Notes: generated from the letters alone by a model not told the origin. A stretch of 43,492 nucleotides of DNA from Comamonadaceae bacterium (GCA_025356545.1 JANXSU010000064.1:1-43492), one strand, 5' to 3'; shown: positions 1-9,252, counted from the stretch's first letter. Numbers and translations are program-made.

Positions 1-285
1 TGCCAAAGCCGCACCCGAGCTGCCCACCGTGGCCGAGTCCGGCTTGCCCGGCTATGCGGCGGTCGGCTGGTTCGGTCTGCTCGCCCCGGCTGCCACGTCC
101 AAGGCCGTCTTGAACAAATTGAGCGCCGATGTAGGCGCGGCTCGGCCTTGCGCGACCCCGCGATTGAGCGGACGATGCTGGCCAGCGGTGCCGAGCCCGC
201 CAACGCCAGCGGCGAAGCCTTTGGCCGATTCATCCAGACCGAGCTGGACAAGTGGACTGAGCTGGAAAAACAGATGGGTAAGTGA
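1..285 (+). pseudogene. 3' end of a Bug-family receptor gene, frameshifted
   Basis: The first ~130 bases encode the typical C-terminal stretch of a Bug (TctC-type) periplasmic solute receptor, with the family motif PTVAESG followed by WFGLLAPA. The homologous reading then moves to another frame: from about position 153 the expected tail (ALRDPAIERTML, ending in LEKQMGK) is read in frame 1 and stops at 283-285. The change fits one missing base between about 130 and 153. The gene enters from outside the window, so its start and signal peptide are not visible. It is either a decaying member of the Bug expansion or a sequencing slip; the downstream accessory patch favours real decay. Confidence 0.7.
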
Positions 286-555
286 ACCGGGTAATCCAAC
301 AGAGTTGTTTAAGGGGTAAGCAGCTAAGCACGCCATCATGGTGTTTTGACCGCTTGCGTGCATTAACAAAAGCCAGCTATGACGGCGTTTGGTCGGCTGA
401 TGGTATTGCCTCGCCAAAGCATGTTTGTGGTTACGTTTTTGGCACCTACATTGAGATCAATCGGGACAAGAGGTCTTGTCTCGTTGAATATTACGCATCT
501 GGCGTCATATTTGAGGCTCATGAATTCAGTTTTTAATCTCGATAAGGATTCTCTA

Positions 556-990
556 ATGACCCCCGCAATTTTTACTTTCTTGGGTGTAGTGGCAGGTGCT
601 GTGCTTCAATATTTTTTTACTCGGCACTTGGAGAATCAAAAGCACTACCGAGGACTGTGCACGCAAGCGTATACGGACTATCTGAAAAGCGTGTGCGAGC
701 AAGCTCAGTTGGCGGGGCAGGCTCAACCCAAGGACATTCGGGAAATTTTTGCAAGAACTGCCGACGCAAAATCAAGAATCTGTCTGTATGGCTCTGCTAC
801 AGCAGTGGAGGCATTTGCCGAATTTGAGCGACTTGGGGCGATGATGAAGACAAACGAGCAACGTCGTGCCTTTACGAAAATGGTCGCGATCATGCGAACA
901 GATTCTGGGAGTGATCGAGGTGTCCAGATTGAGAGCTTAGAAATCGTTCTCATGGGAAATCACGGCCAGACAGCAAAGCATTCGAAATGA
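556..990 (+). CDS. small membrane-anchored protein of unknown function
   Basis: A 144-residue protein. The ATG at 556 is chosen because an AAGGA ribosome site lies just upstream (544-548); the frame stays open further upstream, but that part looks non-coding. Residues about 3-20 (IFTFLGVVAGAVLQYFF) form one hydrophobic segment, followed by a charged, mostly helical soluble part containing HLENQKHYRGLCTQAY. I recognise no enzyme motif. The stop overlaps the next start (ATGA at 987-990), so the two genes are probably translated together. Codon use is clearly more AT-rich than in the catabolic genes around it, which together with the neighbouring integrase relic suggests acquisition by transfer. 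Function unknown. Confidence 0.65.
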   Translation: MTPAIFTFLGVVAGAVLQYFFTRHLENQKHYRGLCTQAYTDYLKSVCEQAQLAGQAQPKDIREIFARTADAKSRICLYGSATAVEAFAEFERLGAMMKTNEQRRAFTKMVAIMRTDSGSDRGVQIESLEIVLMGNHGQTAKHSK

Positions 991-1718
991 AATCAGGCAT
1001 GGCACCTACATTCATTGATCTGAAAAATCCCGCGAATGTGGTCAAGGAAGTTTTTGACTCAGATGAAAGTATCAAGAAGAAATTTTCAGACGCATTTTCT
1101 GCCCAAACTTTGGCTTTTGCCGAAGCCTTCGCTCCCGCGTATGTGGGGTTTGAGAGTCTGTTAAACGCAGGAAACTCTGTTTTGCAAACTGAGTTAGTCG
1201 CAGCATTCATGCACGGTGTCCTTGATGATTTGCTGATTTCAACAAAGCTTTTGCTGACAGGAAAACTCTCAGCGTCCGGCAACTTGGTTCGACAAGCTAC
1301 TGAGGGGCTTTGCATGACAATCATGTGTTCGCATGTAGGAACATTGGAAATTGGAAAGAAGGAGCAGGTTTATTGGCAGTTAGTGCAAGCTGATGATGAG
1401 GCCGTAAATGGAAATCTCGCACCAAGGCAATTGGTGCACAACTGGGAGCGTCTCGGACTATTGTCCGATGGGGCAACTCAGTTGAAAGAAACGGTTGATA
1501 CGCACCACGCTCACAGCCACGCAGGACGCCTTGCTATGGCGAACCGCATGGATTTGGGGGCGAACGGCTATCTGCACTTTGGCGGCCACTTTGATCCTGA
1601 GAAGTCTCCGGCATACGATTTGGAACTCCAACAGCGAACGGGGCTTTGTAAACTGGCTTTGATTGTTTGCCAGCAGCTATTGCCCAAGGTCCAAGCAGTC
1701 GTTAAGAACTCAACCTGA
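987..1718 (+). CDS. helical cytosolic protein of unknown function, partner of the 556-990 gene
   Basis: A 243-residue protein without signal peptide or convincing membrane segment, starting in a 4-base overlap with the preceding gene. The middle (about residues 70-115: LDDLLISTKLLLTGKLSASG, then NLVRQATEGL) has the character of DUF5677-like helical proteins, in which a repeated helix carries an Arg-x-x-x-E pattern; this is a weak resemblance from memory. A histidine-rich HHAHSHAGR stretch near residues 171-179 could bind metal or be catalytic. Like its partner it is AT-rich and lies between a broken Bug gene and a broken integrase. A two-gene accessory module, for example for defence or stress, is possible but not shown. 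Confidence 0.65.
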   Translation: MKSGMAPTFIDLKNPANVVKEVFDSDESIKKKFSDAFSAQTLAFAEAFAPAYVGFESLLNAGNSVLQTELVAAFMHGVLDDLLISTKLLLTGKLSASGNLVRQATEGLCMTIMCSHVGTLEIGKKEQVYWQLVQADDEAVNGNLAPRQLVHNWERLGLLSDGATQLKETVDTHHAHSHAGRLAMANRMDLGANGYLHFGGHFDPEKSPAYDLELQQRTGLCKLALIVCQQLLPKVQAVVKNST

Positions 1719-1733
1719 GAACCGGTGAAATTT

Positions 1734-2748
1734 TCAACGAAGTTTTGGCTGTATGCCCTGTCCCGTTCGGCTTTTCCAGTGAGACGGCTCACCATGTGAG
1801 GTCGCAAGATTTACATGACGCCCGGAAGGTGGCGTAGAGTTAAACCGAGCAGCTCGGACAAGCGTTGTTGCCGTTGCTTCGATTTCATACCCACCGGACG
1901 CCTGAGAACGCATGCCGTAGGCCTTCTGGCTCAACTCCGATGCGTGCCCCATGCCTTGGCCACTTCCTGCACACCGATCCCTGAGGCTTTGAGTTCGGCA
2001 CACGCTGCATGCCGCAATGCATAGAAAGACGGCGGCGACCTATGCCGTGCAAATAGCCGCCGCGTCATGGCCCGAAACGCAGAACAAAGCCCACTGGCCG
2101 ACAGCCCCCCACCAATCGTGAGATTGCCCCCGCCAGCCTGCACACGATCCCGTAACCAATCGAACACCTCTTGCCGTGCTGGATCGACCGCCGACAGCGT
2201 GAGCCACCGCACGGGCTGGCCGATGCCTTCGACGTGTTGGGCAATGCCCGAACCCTTGTCCCGCAGTTTGGAGCCTTTAACCTCAAACAACAGGGCACCA
2301 GCGTTGTCCATCTTGACAAGCACACGCTTGGATATTTCCTCGGGGCGAATCGGTATCAAGATGCCCACGGCCACCGCCTCACCATATTTTCCATTGCGTG
2401 TGCGGGCATGCACTCGTGAAATCCAGTCCGCAGGAAGCCGCCCCAGCTTGTGCCGTTGCATATGCGTCTTGTCGCGTCTGGCGACCTTCGCAACATCGAA
2501 CTTCAACGAGGCCAGGTGCAAAAGGCGACATTCAATCTCGGGCAGCTTTTCATCGTAGATGCAAAGGGCCTCGGTGGATTTCCAGTACACGGGTATGAGG
2601 CTTTTGATAGCCACCGGCCAAGTTCCAGATCAGGGGAACTTCCTACTTCTTTTGCGACAGACAAAACGATTCGGTCACGCTCGGCCAGCTCTGCCGTGCT
2701 TAGAAATCCACCCAGCCTACGCCAATCGATTGGCTGCGTTTGAGTCAC
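1734..2748 (-). pseudogene. tyrosine recombinase (phage-type integrase), two frameshifts
   Basis: Read on the minus strand from 2748 the product begins MTQTQPIDWRRLGGFLSTAE. Near 2612 the homologous reading changes frame (continuing AIKSLIPVYWKSTEAL). Near 1955-1975 it changes again, from VQEVAKAWG to MGHASELSQKAYG. The box II region of tyrosine recombinases is visible as LRHAACAELKASG, and the catalytic GHAS...Y region as GHASELSQKAYG, with the presumed nucleophilic Tyr in the last motif. All elements of a ~330-residue integrase are present but in three frames. It sits beside an AT-rich gene pair and probably marks an old integration event. Two independent sequencing errors would be the alternative. 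Confidence 0.7.
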
Positions 2749-2835
2749 GCCTCAAGTCGATGGGCAGGTTGGCTGTGAGCCCACGCTGTCACGAAGACGT
2801 CGTTTACAGTACGGATCCCATACTCTGATGCCGCC

Positions 2836-3822
2836 ATGCACACACCCATCACCCGACGTGCTACGCTTTCGATAGCTGCTTGTGCCCTGTCTTCCTTAGC
2901 TGTACCCACGATTCGTGCCCAAAGCTGGCCCTCCAAGCCGATCCGCTTTGTCGTGCCCTTCGCCCCCGGCGGCACCAGCGAGATCGTGGCGCGCAGTGTG
3001 GCCTCTGAACTCGGCAAGCAACTGGGCCAAACGGTCTATGTCGAAAACAAACCCGGTGGCGCTGGCGTGCCCGCCATGCAAGAGGTGGCCAAGGCCGCGC
3101 CCGATGGCCACACCCTCATCCTGGGCCATGTCGGCACGCTGGCGGTCAACCCCTACATGCTAAAGAACCAGCCCTATGACGTGAACCGGGACTTCATCCC
3201 CGTCACGCTGCTGGCAAAGGTGCCCAATGTGTTCGTCATCCACCCCGATGTGCCCGCCAAGAACTTCCGCGAGTTTGTCGATTACGTGAGGAAGCACCCC
3301 GGCCAACTCAACTACGGCTCGGCCGGTAACGCCAGCGCCGGGCACTTGGCGATGGAGTACCTCAAGCTGGTCACCGGTATGTTCATCACCCACATCCCCT
3401 ACCGGGGCACCGGCCCGCAGCTCACCGACCTACTGGCCGGCCGCACCCAGGCCAGCTCGGCCGGGATGCCCGCCCTGGGCGCGCACATCCGCAGCGGCAA
3501 GCTGCGCGCCATCGCGGTGGGCACGCAACACCGCATCGCCGCTTTGCCGGATGTGCCCACGGTTGCGGAGCTGGGCTTCAAAGACTTTGAGACCTCGCAG
3601 TGGTACGGCATGCTCGTGCCTGCGGGCACACCGGCGGATGTGGTCAAGCGGCTGCAAGAAGAGTCGTTTAAAGCGTTGAAATCAAGCGCCGTGACCGAGC
3701 GCTTCGCCACCGACAACGCGGTGGGCGGCGGCGGGCCGTCTGCCGACTTCGCGGCCTTCATCCGGCGTGAGCAAAAGATTTGGAGCGATATCGTTAACCG
3801 TGCGGGGATCAAGCCGGATTGA
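2836..3822 (+). CDS. Bug-family periplasmic solute receptor (TTT system)
   Basis: A 328-residue TctC/Bug-type extracytoplasmic receptor. The N-terminus has an export signal (TRRATLSIAACALSSLAVP), with a possible twin-arginine pair, ending near RAQ. The mature part shows the family landmarks: KPIRFVVPFAPGG, the ENKPGGAG ligand loop, PDGHTLILGH, and the C-terminal DVPTVAELG. Such receptors usually bind carboxylates and deliver them to a TctA/TctB membrane pair, which is absent from this window. The gene is followed within a few bases by a ~52-bp dispersed repeat and then the TcuA-like gene, so the receptor probably serves that pathway. The ligand cannot be predicted. Confidence 0.9.
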   Translation: MHTPITRRATLSIAACALSSLAVPTIRAQSWPSKPIRFVVPFAPGGTSEIVARSVASELGKQLGQTVYVENKPGGAGVPAMQEVAKAAPDGHTLILGHVGTLAVNPYMLKNQPYDVNRDFIPVTLLAKVPNVFVIHPDVPAKNFREFVDYVRKHPGQLNYGSAGNASAGHLAMEYLKLVTGMFITHIPYRGTGPQLTDLLAGRTQASSAGMPALGAHIRSGKLRAIAVGTQHRIAALPDVPTVAELGFKDFETSQWYGMLVPAGTPADVVKRLQEESFKALKSSAVTERFATDNAVGGGGPSADFAAFIRREQKIWSDIVNRAGIKPD

Positions 3823-3874
3823 TACTTTGCGGGACAGACCGAAGCGCAGCGTAGCTCTGTCCTCAACTGATTAG
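3823..3874 (+). repeat. dispersed repeat family C, copy 1
   Basis: Begins ACTTTGCGGGACAGACCG and ends CTCTGTCCTCAACTGATTAG. It matches 18672-18730 (same strand) and 32482-32545 (opposite strand), with a central indel. GGACAGA at 3832-3838 can pair with TCTGTCC at 3856-3862. It fills almost the whole gap between a Bug stop codon and the start of the TcuA-like gene. Confidence 0.75.
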
Positions 3875-3886
3875 AAAGTGAAAACA

Positions 3887-5362
3887 ATGACCGTAGATGT
3901 TTTAGTCATCGGCGGCGGCAACGCCGCCCTGTGCGCCGCGCTGATGGCGCGCGAAGCGGGGGCCAGTGTGCTGCTGCTCGAATCGGCCCCGAAGGAGTGG
4001 CGCGGCGGCAACTCCAGCCACACGCGCAACATCCGTTGCATGCACGATGCGCCGCAAGACGTGTTGACCGAGGCCTACCCGGAAGAAGAATTCTGGCAAG
4101 ACCTGCTCAAGGTCACAGCGGGCAAGACCAATGAGTCGCTCGGTCGCATGGCAATCCGCGCGTCCAGCGCTTGCCGCGACTGGATGCGCAAGCACGGCGT
4201 GAAGTTTCAGCCGGCCCTGTCAGGCACGTTGCATTTGAGCCGCACCAACGCCACCTTCATGGGCGGCGGCAAGGCGCTGGTCAATGCCTACTTTCGAAGT
4301 GCTGAAAAGATTGGCGTGCAGATTCGCTACAACAGCCCGGTGGATCGACTGGAGCTGAAAGACGGCAAGTTTGTCGCGGCTTATGTCGGCGAAGAACGCA
4401 TCGAAGCCAAAGCCTGCGTGATGGCCGCCGGTGGGTTCGAGTCCAACCTGGCCTGGGTGCGTGAGGCCTGGGGTCAAAACGCGCTGGGTGAATGGACGGC
4501 AGACAACTTCCTCGTGCGCGGCACGCGCTACAACCAAGGCGTGTTGTTGAAGAACTTGCTGGACCAAGGCGCTGATGCCATTGGCGACCCCACGCAAGCC
4601 CACATGGTGGCGATTGACGCGCGCTCACCGCTGTACGACGGCGGTATTTGTACCCGGCTCGATTGCGTGTCGCTGGGTGTGGTGGTCAATAAACACGCCG
4701 CGCGCTTTTACGACGAAGGCGAAGACTTCTGGCCCAAGCGCTACGCCATCTGGGGCCGCCTGGTGGCGCACCAGCCGGGGCAGATCGGCTACTCCATCAT
4801 TGACGCCAAAGCGGTGGGCCGCTTCATGCCGCCGGTGTTTGAAGGGGTCAAGGCCGACAGCCTGCCCGAGCTGGCGCAAAAGCTCGGTCTGGACGTGGTC
4901 ACCTTCATGCAGACCATGAGCGAGTACAACGCAGCCTGCCGCGAGGGTACGTTTGACCACACTGTGCTGGACGACTGCCACACCGAAAACCTCACGCCAG
5001 CCAAAACCCATTGGGCGCGGCCCATCGACACCGCGCCGTTTTATGGCTACGCAGTGCGCCCCGGCATCACCTTCACCTACCTCGGGCTTAAGGTCAACGA
5101 GCAAGCCGCCGTGCATTTCAAAGACCAGCCTAGCGACAACCTGTTTGTGGCAGGCGAGATGATGGCGGGTAATGTGCTGGGTCAGGGCTACATGGCCGGG
5201 GTCGGCATCACGATTGGTATGGCTTTTGGCCGTATAGCGGGCGTACAGGCTGCGCAAGCGGCGTTGAAATCAGGAACAACAAAAACCGCCGTTTGGTCTG
5301 AGCTTGTCGAAGACCTCGCGAGCACTTCGACAAGCTCAGTGCGAACGGGAGATCAGTCATGA
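3887..5362 (+). CDS. tcuA: FAD-dependent tricarballylate dehydrogenase-like flavoprotein (TcuA family)
   Basis: About 491 residues from the ATG at 3887, which has AGAAAG upstream; a GTG nine bases earlier is an alternative start. The N-terminus is a classic FAD Rossmann fold ([20 protein letters not shown], then an acidic residue in LLLESAP). The protein has the fumarate reductase/succinate dehydrogenase flavoprotein architecture, with [10 protein letters not shown] and the C-terminal [18 protein letters not shown] flavin-contact region. TcuA oxidises tricarballylate to cis-aconitate in Salmonella; the true substrate here may be another polycarboxylate. It overlaps the tcuB-like gene by four bases, as expected for an electron-transfer pair. 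Its last ~24 residues ([19 protein letters not shown]) are encoded by a palindromic repeat and are unlikely to be functional. Confidence 0.85.
   Translation: MTVDVLVIGGGNAALCAALMAREAGASVLLLESAPKEWRGGNSSHTRNIRCMHDAPQDVLTEAYPEEEFWQDLLKVTAGKTNESLGRMAIRASSACRDWMRKHGVKFQPALSGTLHLSRTNATFMGGGKALVNAYFRSAEKIGVQIRYNSPVDRLELKDGKFVAAYVGEERIEAKACVMAAGGFESNLAWVREAWGQNALGEWTADNFLVRGTRYNQGVLLKNLLDQGADAIGDPTQAHMVAIDARSPLYDGGICTRLDCVSLGVVVNKHAARFYDEGEDFWPKRYAIWGRLVAHQPGQIGYSIIDAKAVGRFMPPVFEGVKADSLPELAQKLGLDVVTFMQTMSEYNAACREGTFDHTVLDDCHTENLTPAKTHWARPIDTAPFYGYAVRPGITFTYLGLKVNEQAAVHFKDQPSDNLFVAGEMMAGNVLGQGYMAGVGITIGMAFGRIAGVQAAQAALKSGTTKTAVWSELVEDLASTSTSSVRTGDQS
5289..5348 (+). repeat. REP-like palindrome (family A), full copy
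   Basis: The left arm CTGAGCTTGTCGAAG (5299-5313) is mirrored by CTTCGACAAGCTCAG (5325-5339), and GCGAACGG closes the right end. The whole element lies in the coding 3' end of the tcuA-like gene, just before tcuB. Other, less complete copies are at 10878-10934 and 28365-28389. Confidence 0.8.
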
Positions 5363-6486
5363 GCACCATTATTCTCAATCAGTTGATCTCGGAAGCCGAG
5401 GCCGAAGTCGCCCGCCAACTCCAGATCTGCAACGCCTGCCGCTACTGCGAAGGCTTTTGCGCCGTCTTCCCCGCCATGACGCGCCGCCTATCTTTTGGCA
5501 AGGCCGACATCCACTACCTGGCCAACCTGTGCCACAGCTGCGGGGCTTGCCTGCACGCCTGCCAGTACGCGCCGCCGCATGAATTTGCCGTCAACGTGCC
5601 GCAGTCCATGGCCAAGGTGCGTGTGCAAACCTATGCCGACTACGCCTGGCCACCGGCACTCGGTGAGATGTACCAGCGCCAAGGTTTGAAATTGTCGCTG
5701 GTGGTGGCGGGCGCCTTGGTGTTCTTCTTGCTGCTAACGCTGTTCCTCAAAGACGCGTTGTTCCGCCTGCCGCCCACGGTGAATTTCTACACCATCTTCC
5801 CGCACAACTTACTGGTGTCGCTGTTTTTGCCCGTGTTCGCATTTGCGGTGTTGGCCTTGACCTTGGGCGTGCGACGTTTCTGGCGCGAGGTGTCGCCGGG
5901 CGATGTCATCCACCCTGCCGCCGTGTCTGAGGCCACCGGCAGCGCCTTGACGCTCAAATACCTGGACGGCGGCCACGGCGAGGGCTGCAACAACGATGAC
6001 GACGCCTGGACGCTGTGGCGCCGCCGCTTCCACCATGCCACCTTCTACGGCTTCATGCTGTGCTTTGCGGCTACCAGTGTGGCAACGGTGTACCACTACG
6101 CTTTCGGTTGGGTCGCGCCCTATGCCTTGCCCAGCTTGCCAAAGCTGCTGGGGGTGGTGGGAGGCATCAGCCTGTGCATAGGCGCGGCGGGCCTGCTGTG
6201 GCTCAATTTGCATCGCCATCCCATGCACGGTGACGCCGCGCAAAAGCCCATGGACCGTGGCTTCATTGCGCTGCTCTTTCTCGTCAGCGCCAGTGGCCTG
6301 GGCCTGTGGCTGGCGGGCGGCACCCAAGCCATGCCTGCCATGTTGGCCCTGCACCTGGGCGTGGTGATGGCCCTGTTCCTCACGCTGCCTTACGGCAAGT
6401 TCGCGCATGGGATTTTCCGCAGCGCGGCGCTGCTGAAATGGGCGATTGAAAAGCGGATGCCAAGCCAACTCAAACTAGGAGACTGA
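5359..6486 (+). CDS. tcuB: TcuB-like iron-sulfur membrane electron-transfer protein
   Basis: A 375-residue protein with two ferredoxin-type cysteine clusters, [11 protein letters not shown] (Cys 24, 27, 30, 34) and [11 protein letters not shown] (Cys 58, 61, 64, 68), enough for two 4Fe-4S centres. After residue ~110 come several hydrophobic membrane segments ([19 protein letters not shown] and five or so more) with histidines suited to haem or quinone contact. In the tricarballylate system TcuB reoxidises the reduced flavin of TcuA and passes electrons to the membrane pool. The 4-base overlap with the flavoprotein gene and the family match support the same role here. Confidence 0.87.
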   Translation: MSTIILNQLISEAEAEVARQLQICNACRYCEGFCAVFPAMTRRLSFGKADIHYLANLCHSCGACLHACQYAPPHEFAVNVPQSMAKVRVQTYADYAWPPALGEMYQRQGLKLSLVVAGALVFFLLLTLFLKDALFRLPPTVNFYTIFPHNLLVSLFLPVFAFAVLALTLGVRRFWREVSPGDVIHPAAVSEATGSALTLKYLDGGHGEGCNNDDDAWTLWRRRFHHATFYGFMLCFAATSVATVYHYAFGWVAPYALPSLPKLLGVVGGISLCIGAAGLLWLNLHRHPMHGDAAQKPMDRGFIALLFLVSASGLGLWLAGGTQAMPAMLALHLGVVMALFLTLPYGKFAHGIFRSAALLKWAIEKRMPSQLKLGD

Positions 6487-6488
6487 CC

Positions 6489-7277
6489 ATGGTCAAAGAC
6501 GGCTATTTGCAAATCGAGTCCATGCAGGGCCGCTGTACACCCGCCGAGTGGCAGGCGCGGGTCGATCTGGCGGCGTGCTACCGGCTGGTGGCGATCTACG
6601 GCATGTCTGACATGATGGCTAACCACGTCTCGGCCCATGTGCCGGGCGAGCCGGGGGCTTTTCTCATCAACGCCTACGGCATGATGTACGAAGAGATCAC
6701 GGCGTCCAGCCTCATCAAGATTGACCTGGCCGGCAACATTCTGAGCAAACCCGACTTTGGCGATCTCAACTATGGCATCAACAAAGCGGGCTACGTGATC
6801 CACAGCGCGATACACGAGGCGCGGCCCGACGTGGCTTGCGTCATCCATACCCACAGCTGGGCGTCGATGGCGGTGTCTTCTCTGGAATGCGGCTTGCTGC
6901 CGCTGACGCAAACGGCCATGCGCTTTCTCAAGATTGCTTATCACGACTACCAAGGCGTGGTGCTGGACTCGAAAGAGAAAGCCTCGCTGTTAGCCGACCT
7001 AGGCCAGGGCGAAGCCTTGATGCTGCGCAATCACGGTGCGCTGACCGTGGGGCGTTCTATCGGTGAGGCCTTCAACTGGATGCACCGGGTTGAGCTGGCC
7101 TGCCACTCGCAACTCGCTGCCATGGCTTGCAACACGCCGTTCGCCAAAGTGGCGCAGCCGATCCTGGAAGAAACCTGGAACAACTACCAACCCAGCACGC
7201 GCCGACCCTACGGCTTGATGGAGTGGCCCGCGCTGCTGCGCAAGTTAGACCGCACGGACCCGAGCTACAAGACCTGA
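6489..7277 (+). CDS. class II aldolase/adducin family protein
   Basis: A 262-residue class II (zinc-dependent) aldolase-fold protein. The metal ligands are visible as His120 and His122 in HTHSWA and His182 in RNHGALTVG; Glu110 in SAIHEARPD is the expected catalytic acid. It starts two bases after the tcuB stop, with CTAGGAG as ribosome site, so it belongs to the same transcript. Family members split sugar phosphates or hydroxy-keto acids into two carbonyl compounds. Next to a TcuAB pair it might cleave or decarboxylate a hydroxy acid made from the imported substrate. Many members are known only by fold, so the reaction is inferred. Confidence 0.85.
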   Translation: MVKDGYLQIESMQGRCTPAEWQARVDLAACYRLVAIYGMSDMMANHVSAHVPGEPGAFLINAYGMMYEEITASSLIKIDLAGNILSKPDFGDLNYGINKAGYVIHSAIHEARPDVACVIHTHSWASMAVSSLECGLLPLTQTAMRFLKIAYHDYQGVVLDSKEKASLLADLGQGEALMLRNHGALTVGRSIGEAFNWMHRVELACHSQLAAMACNTPFAKVAQPILEETWNNYQPSTRRPYGLMEWPALLRKLDRTDPSYKT

Positions 7278-7293
7278 CATAAAAGGAGATGGC

Positions 7294-8265
7294 ATGAACC
7301 GCAAAAACTGGATGACTAAGACTGTCGGTTTGGTATTTGCGGTGCTTGCCACCGTGGCCAGCGCTCAAAGCTTCCCCAGCAAACCCATCACGCTGATCGT
7401 CCCCTTCGCCTCTGGCGGCAATCTGGATGTGGTGGCACGCACGCTGGCCCCGGCGATGGAGCGCGTCTTGGGCCAAGCGGTGGTGGTGGACAACAAGGCA
7501 GGGGCTGGTGGTGCCCTGGGTGCGACGCTGGTGGCGCGCGCTCCGGCGGATGGCCACACGCTGCTGGTGAGCACGCCCAACGCGCTGGTGGTCTTACCGC
7601 AGATGACCAAGACCAGCTACAAGCTGGATAATTTTCAACCGGTGGGTTTGGCGGCCACCACGGCCTTGGTGATCGTGGTCAAAAGCACTGACACACGCTT
7701 CAAAGACATCGCCGCGCTGCTGGACTACATCCGCGCCAACCCGGGCAAATCCAGCATGGGTCACGCCGGTTTGGGCACCACCAACCATGTGGCCTTGATG
7801 CAGATGGAAGACGCGGCGCGCTTCAAGCTCAACATCATTCCCTACAAAGGTGGCGCACCGGCGCTGGTGGATTTGATCGGCGGGCAAGTGGATGCGGTGC
7901 TTGACCAACTCAGCAGTTCTGCTCCGCACATCCAGAGCGGCGCGCTGCGCGCACTGGCCGTGCTGTCTCGTGAGCGTGACCCGGCCTTGCCCAACGTGCC
8001 GACTTTGCGTGAAGCGGGGTTGGTTGACTTTGAGGCCACCACCGCAGCAGGCCTGCTGGCCCCGGCGGGCACGCCTGTAGCAATCATTGAGGCCTTGAAC
8101 GCAGCTTTGCGCAAAGCTCTCGCAGAGGAAGCGGTGCGCACGCGCTTGGCTGTTGTGGGCAGCGTGGCGCGCCCCTCATCGGCGCAAGAGTTCGGGCAAC
8201 TTCTCGCGCAAGAAGACAGCCGCGCCCAGGCCTTGGCCAAAGCCGGAAAATTGAAAGCGGATTAA
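7294..8265 (+). CDS. Bug-family periplasmic solute receptor
   Basis: A 323-residue protein: signal peptide (MNRKNWMTKTVGLVFAVLAT, cleaved near ASAQ), then KPITLIVPFASGG, the VDNKAGAGGALG ligand loop, PADGHTLLVS, and C-terminal NVPTLREAGL. A good AAGGAG ribosome site precedes the ATG. It follows the aldolase gene by 16 bases and is probably co-transcribed with it. It is one of six intact Bug genes in the window, only moderately similar to the others, so each probably binds a different organic acid. Confidence 0.9.
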   Translation: MNRKNWMTKTVGLVFAVLATVASAQSFPSKPITLIVPFASGGNLDVVARTLAPAMERVLGQAVVVDNKAGAGGALGATLVARAPADGHTLLVSTPNALVVLPQMTKTSYKLDNFQPVGLAATTALVIVVKSTDTRFKDIAALLDYIRANPGKSSMGHAGLGTTNHVALMQMEDAARFKLNIIPYKGGAPALVDLIGGQVDAVLDQLSSSAPHIQSGALRALAVLSRERDPALPNVPTLREAGLVDFEATTAAGLLAPAGTPVAIIEALNAALRKALAEEAVRTRLAVVGSVARPSSAQEFGQLLAQEDSRAQALAKAGKLKAD

Positions 8266-8294
8266 TCAGTTGCCCTTGATCCAATCCAAACTCA

Positions 8295-8321
8295 GTCATT
8301 CCCGCGCAGGCGGGAATCCAG
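8295..8321 (+). repeat. short hairpin repeat (family B), copy 1
   Basis: ATTCCCGC (8298-8305) and GCGGGAAT (8310-8317) form a perfect 8-bp stem with a GCAG loop, inside GTCATTCCCGCGCAGGCGGG. A second, slightly degenerate copy is at 33782-33808 between recA and recX. It lies in the 75-bp gap before the amidohydrolase gene. Confidence 0.7.
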
Positions 8322-8340
8322 TGGCCTCAGGAAATCAACC

Positions 8341-9252
8341 ATGACACGTCCTTGTTTACTCCCGTTGACCGCCCGCACGCCGTTGCAGTTCCAAGCACCC
8401 GTAGGTGCCTGCGACAGCCATGCCCACGTCTTCGGCCCTTTTGCCCGCCACCCGCTGGCCGATGACCGCAGCTACACCCCGGCCGAGTTTGACGGCGCAT
8501 CTTTCATCGCACACCTGGATCAACTTGGCCTGACACGCGGCGTGCTGGTGACCGGCAGTGCCAGCGGCACGGACAACGGCTCAGTCCTGGAGGCACTAAA
8601 CGCTTACTCCGACCGACTGCGCGGCGTGGCGGTGGCCATGGCAGATGTGACTGACGCCGAGCTGGACCGCTGGCACGCCGCAGGCATTCGCGGCGTGCGC
8701 GCCAATCTCTACCAATTGAACGGCCACGCGGTGTACCGCAATGGTGTCGGCCTGGAGGTGTTGGAGGCGCTGGCCCCGCGCTTGAAGGCACGCGGCTGGC
8801 ACGCGCAAATCTGGGTGCATGCGCCGGATTTGCCGACCTTGAGCCCACGTCTGCGTCAACTCGGCGTGCCTTTGGTGATCGACCACATGGGCCGCATGGC
8901 AACGCAGCGCGGCGTGCAAGACCCGGGCTTTCAGCACCTGTGTGCCCTGTTGGCAGATGGCGTCGCCTGGACCAAAATTTCAGGTGCAGACCGCAACACC
9001 GGGCAAAGCAAGACAGACAACAAACCACCCTATACCGACGTCGATCCCTTCGCCGCCGCGCTGCTGGCCGCTAACCCCGAGCGCGTCGTCTGGGGCTCAG
9101 ACTGGCCGCACATCAATTATTTTGAAGCCGCACGCGTGCCTGATGACGGGGTATTGATCAACCTTTTGGCGCGCTGGCTGCCCGACCCTGCGCAGCGACA
9201 GCGCGTGCTGGTGGACAACCCAGCGCGGCTGTATGACTTTGCGGACTTGTGA
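8341..9252 (+). CDS. amidohydrolase, 2-pyrone-4,6-dicarboxylate hydrolase (LigI)-like
   Basis: A 303-residue TIM-barrel metal-dependent hydrolase of the COG3618 type. The first metal site is CDSHAHVFGPF (His27, His29), followed by WVHAPD (His160), IDHMGRM (Asp181, His182) and WGSDWPH, whose Asp254 is the expected catalytic acid. In the protocatechuate 4,5-cleavage pathway LigI opens the lactone ring of 2-pyrone-4,6-dicarboxylate. No ring-cleavage dioxygenase is visible nearby, so another lactone or cyclic acid is equally possible. The stop overlaps the next Bug gene, so enzyme and receptor are probably made together. Confidence 0.82.
   Translation: MTRPCLLPLTARTPLQFQAPVGACDSHAHVFGPFARHPLADDRSYTPAEFDGASFIAHLDQLGLTRGVLVTGSASGTDNGSVLEALNAYSDRLRGVAVAMADVTDAELDRWHAAGIRGVRANLYQLNGHAVYRNGVGLEVLEALAPRLKARGWHAQIWVHAPDLPTLSPRLRQLGVPLVIDHMGRMATQRGVQDPGFQHLCALLADGVAWTKISGADRNTGQSKTDNKPPYTDVDPFAAALLAANPERVVWGSDWPHINYFEAARVPDDGVLINLLARWLPDPAQRQRVLVDNPARLYDFADL

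Noticed and set aside
282-536. An 84-codon reading frame overlapping the Bug relic stop
   Set aside because: It begins with a GTG without a good ribosome site, has no recognisable domain and is followed by a gene with a better start; it may be real but cannot be supported.
2866-2885. GATAGCTGCTTGTGC match to family D in the signal peptide of a Bug gene
   Set aside because: It encodes a normal signal-peptide segment and the flanking bases do not match the element.
8262-8275. TAATCAGTTG after a Bug gene as a fourth copy of repeat family C
   Set aside because: Only about ten bases match and the rest of the element is absent.
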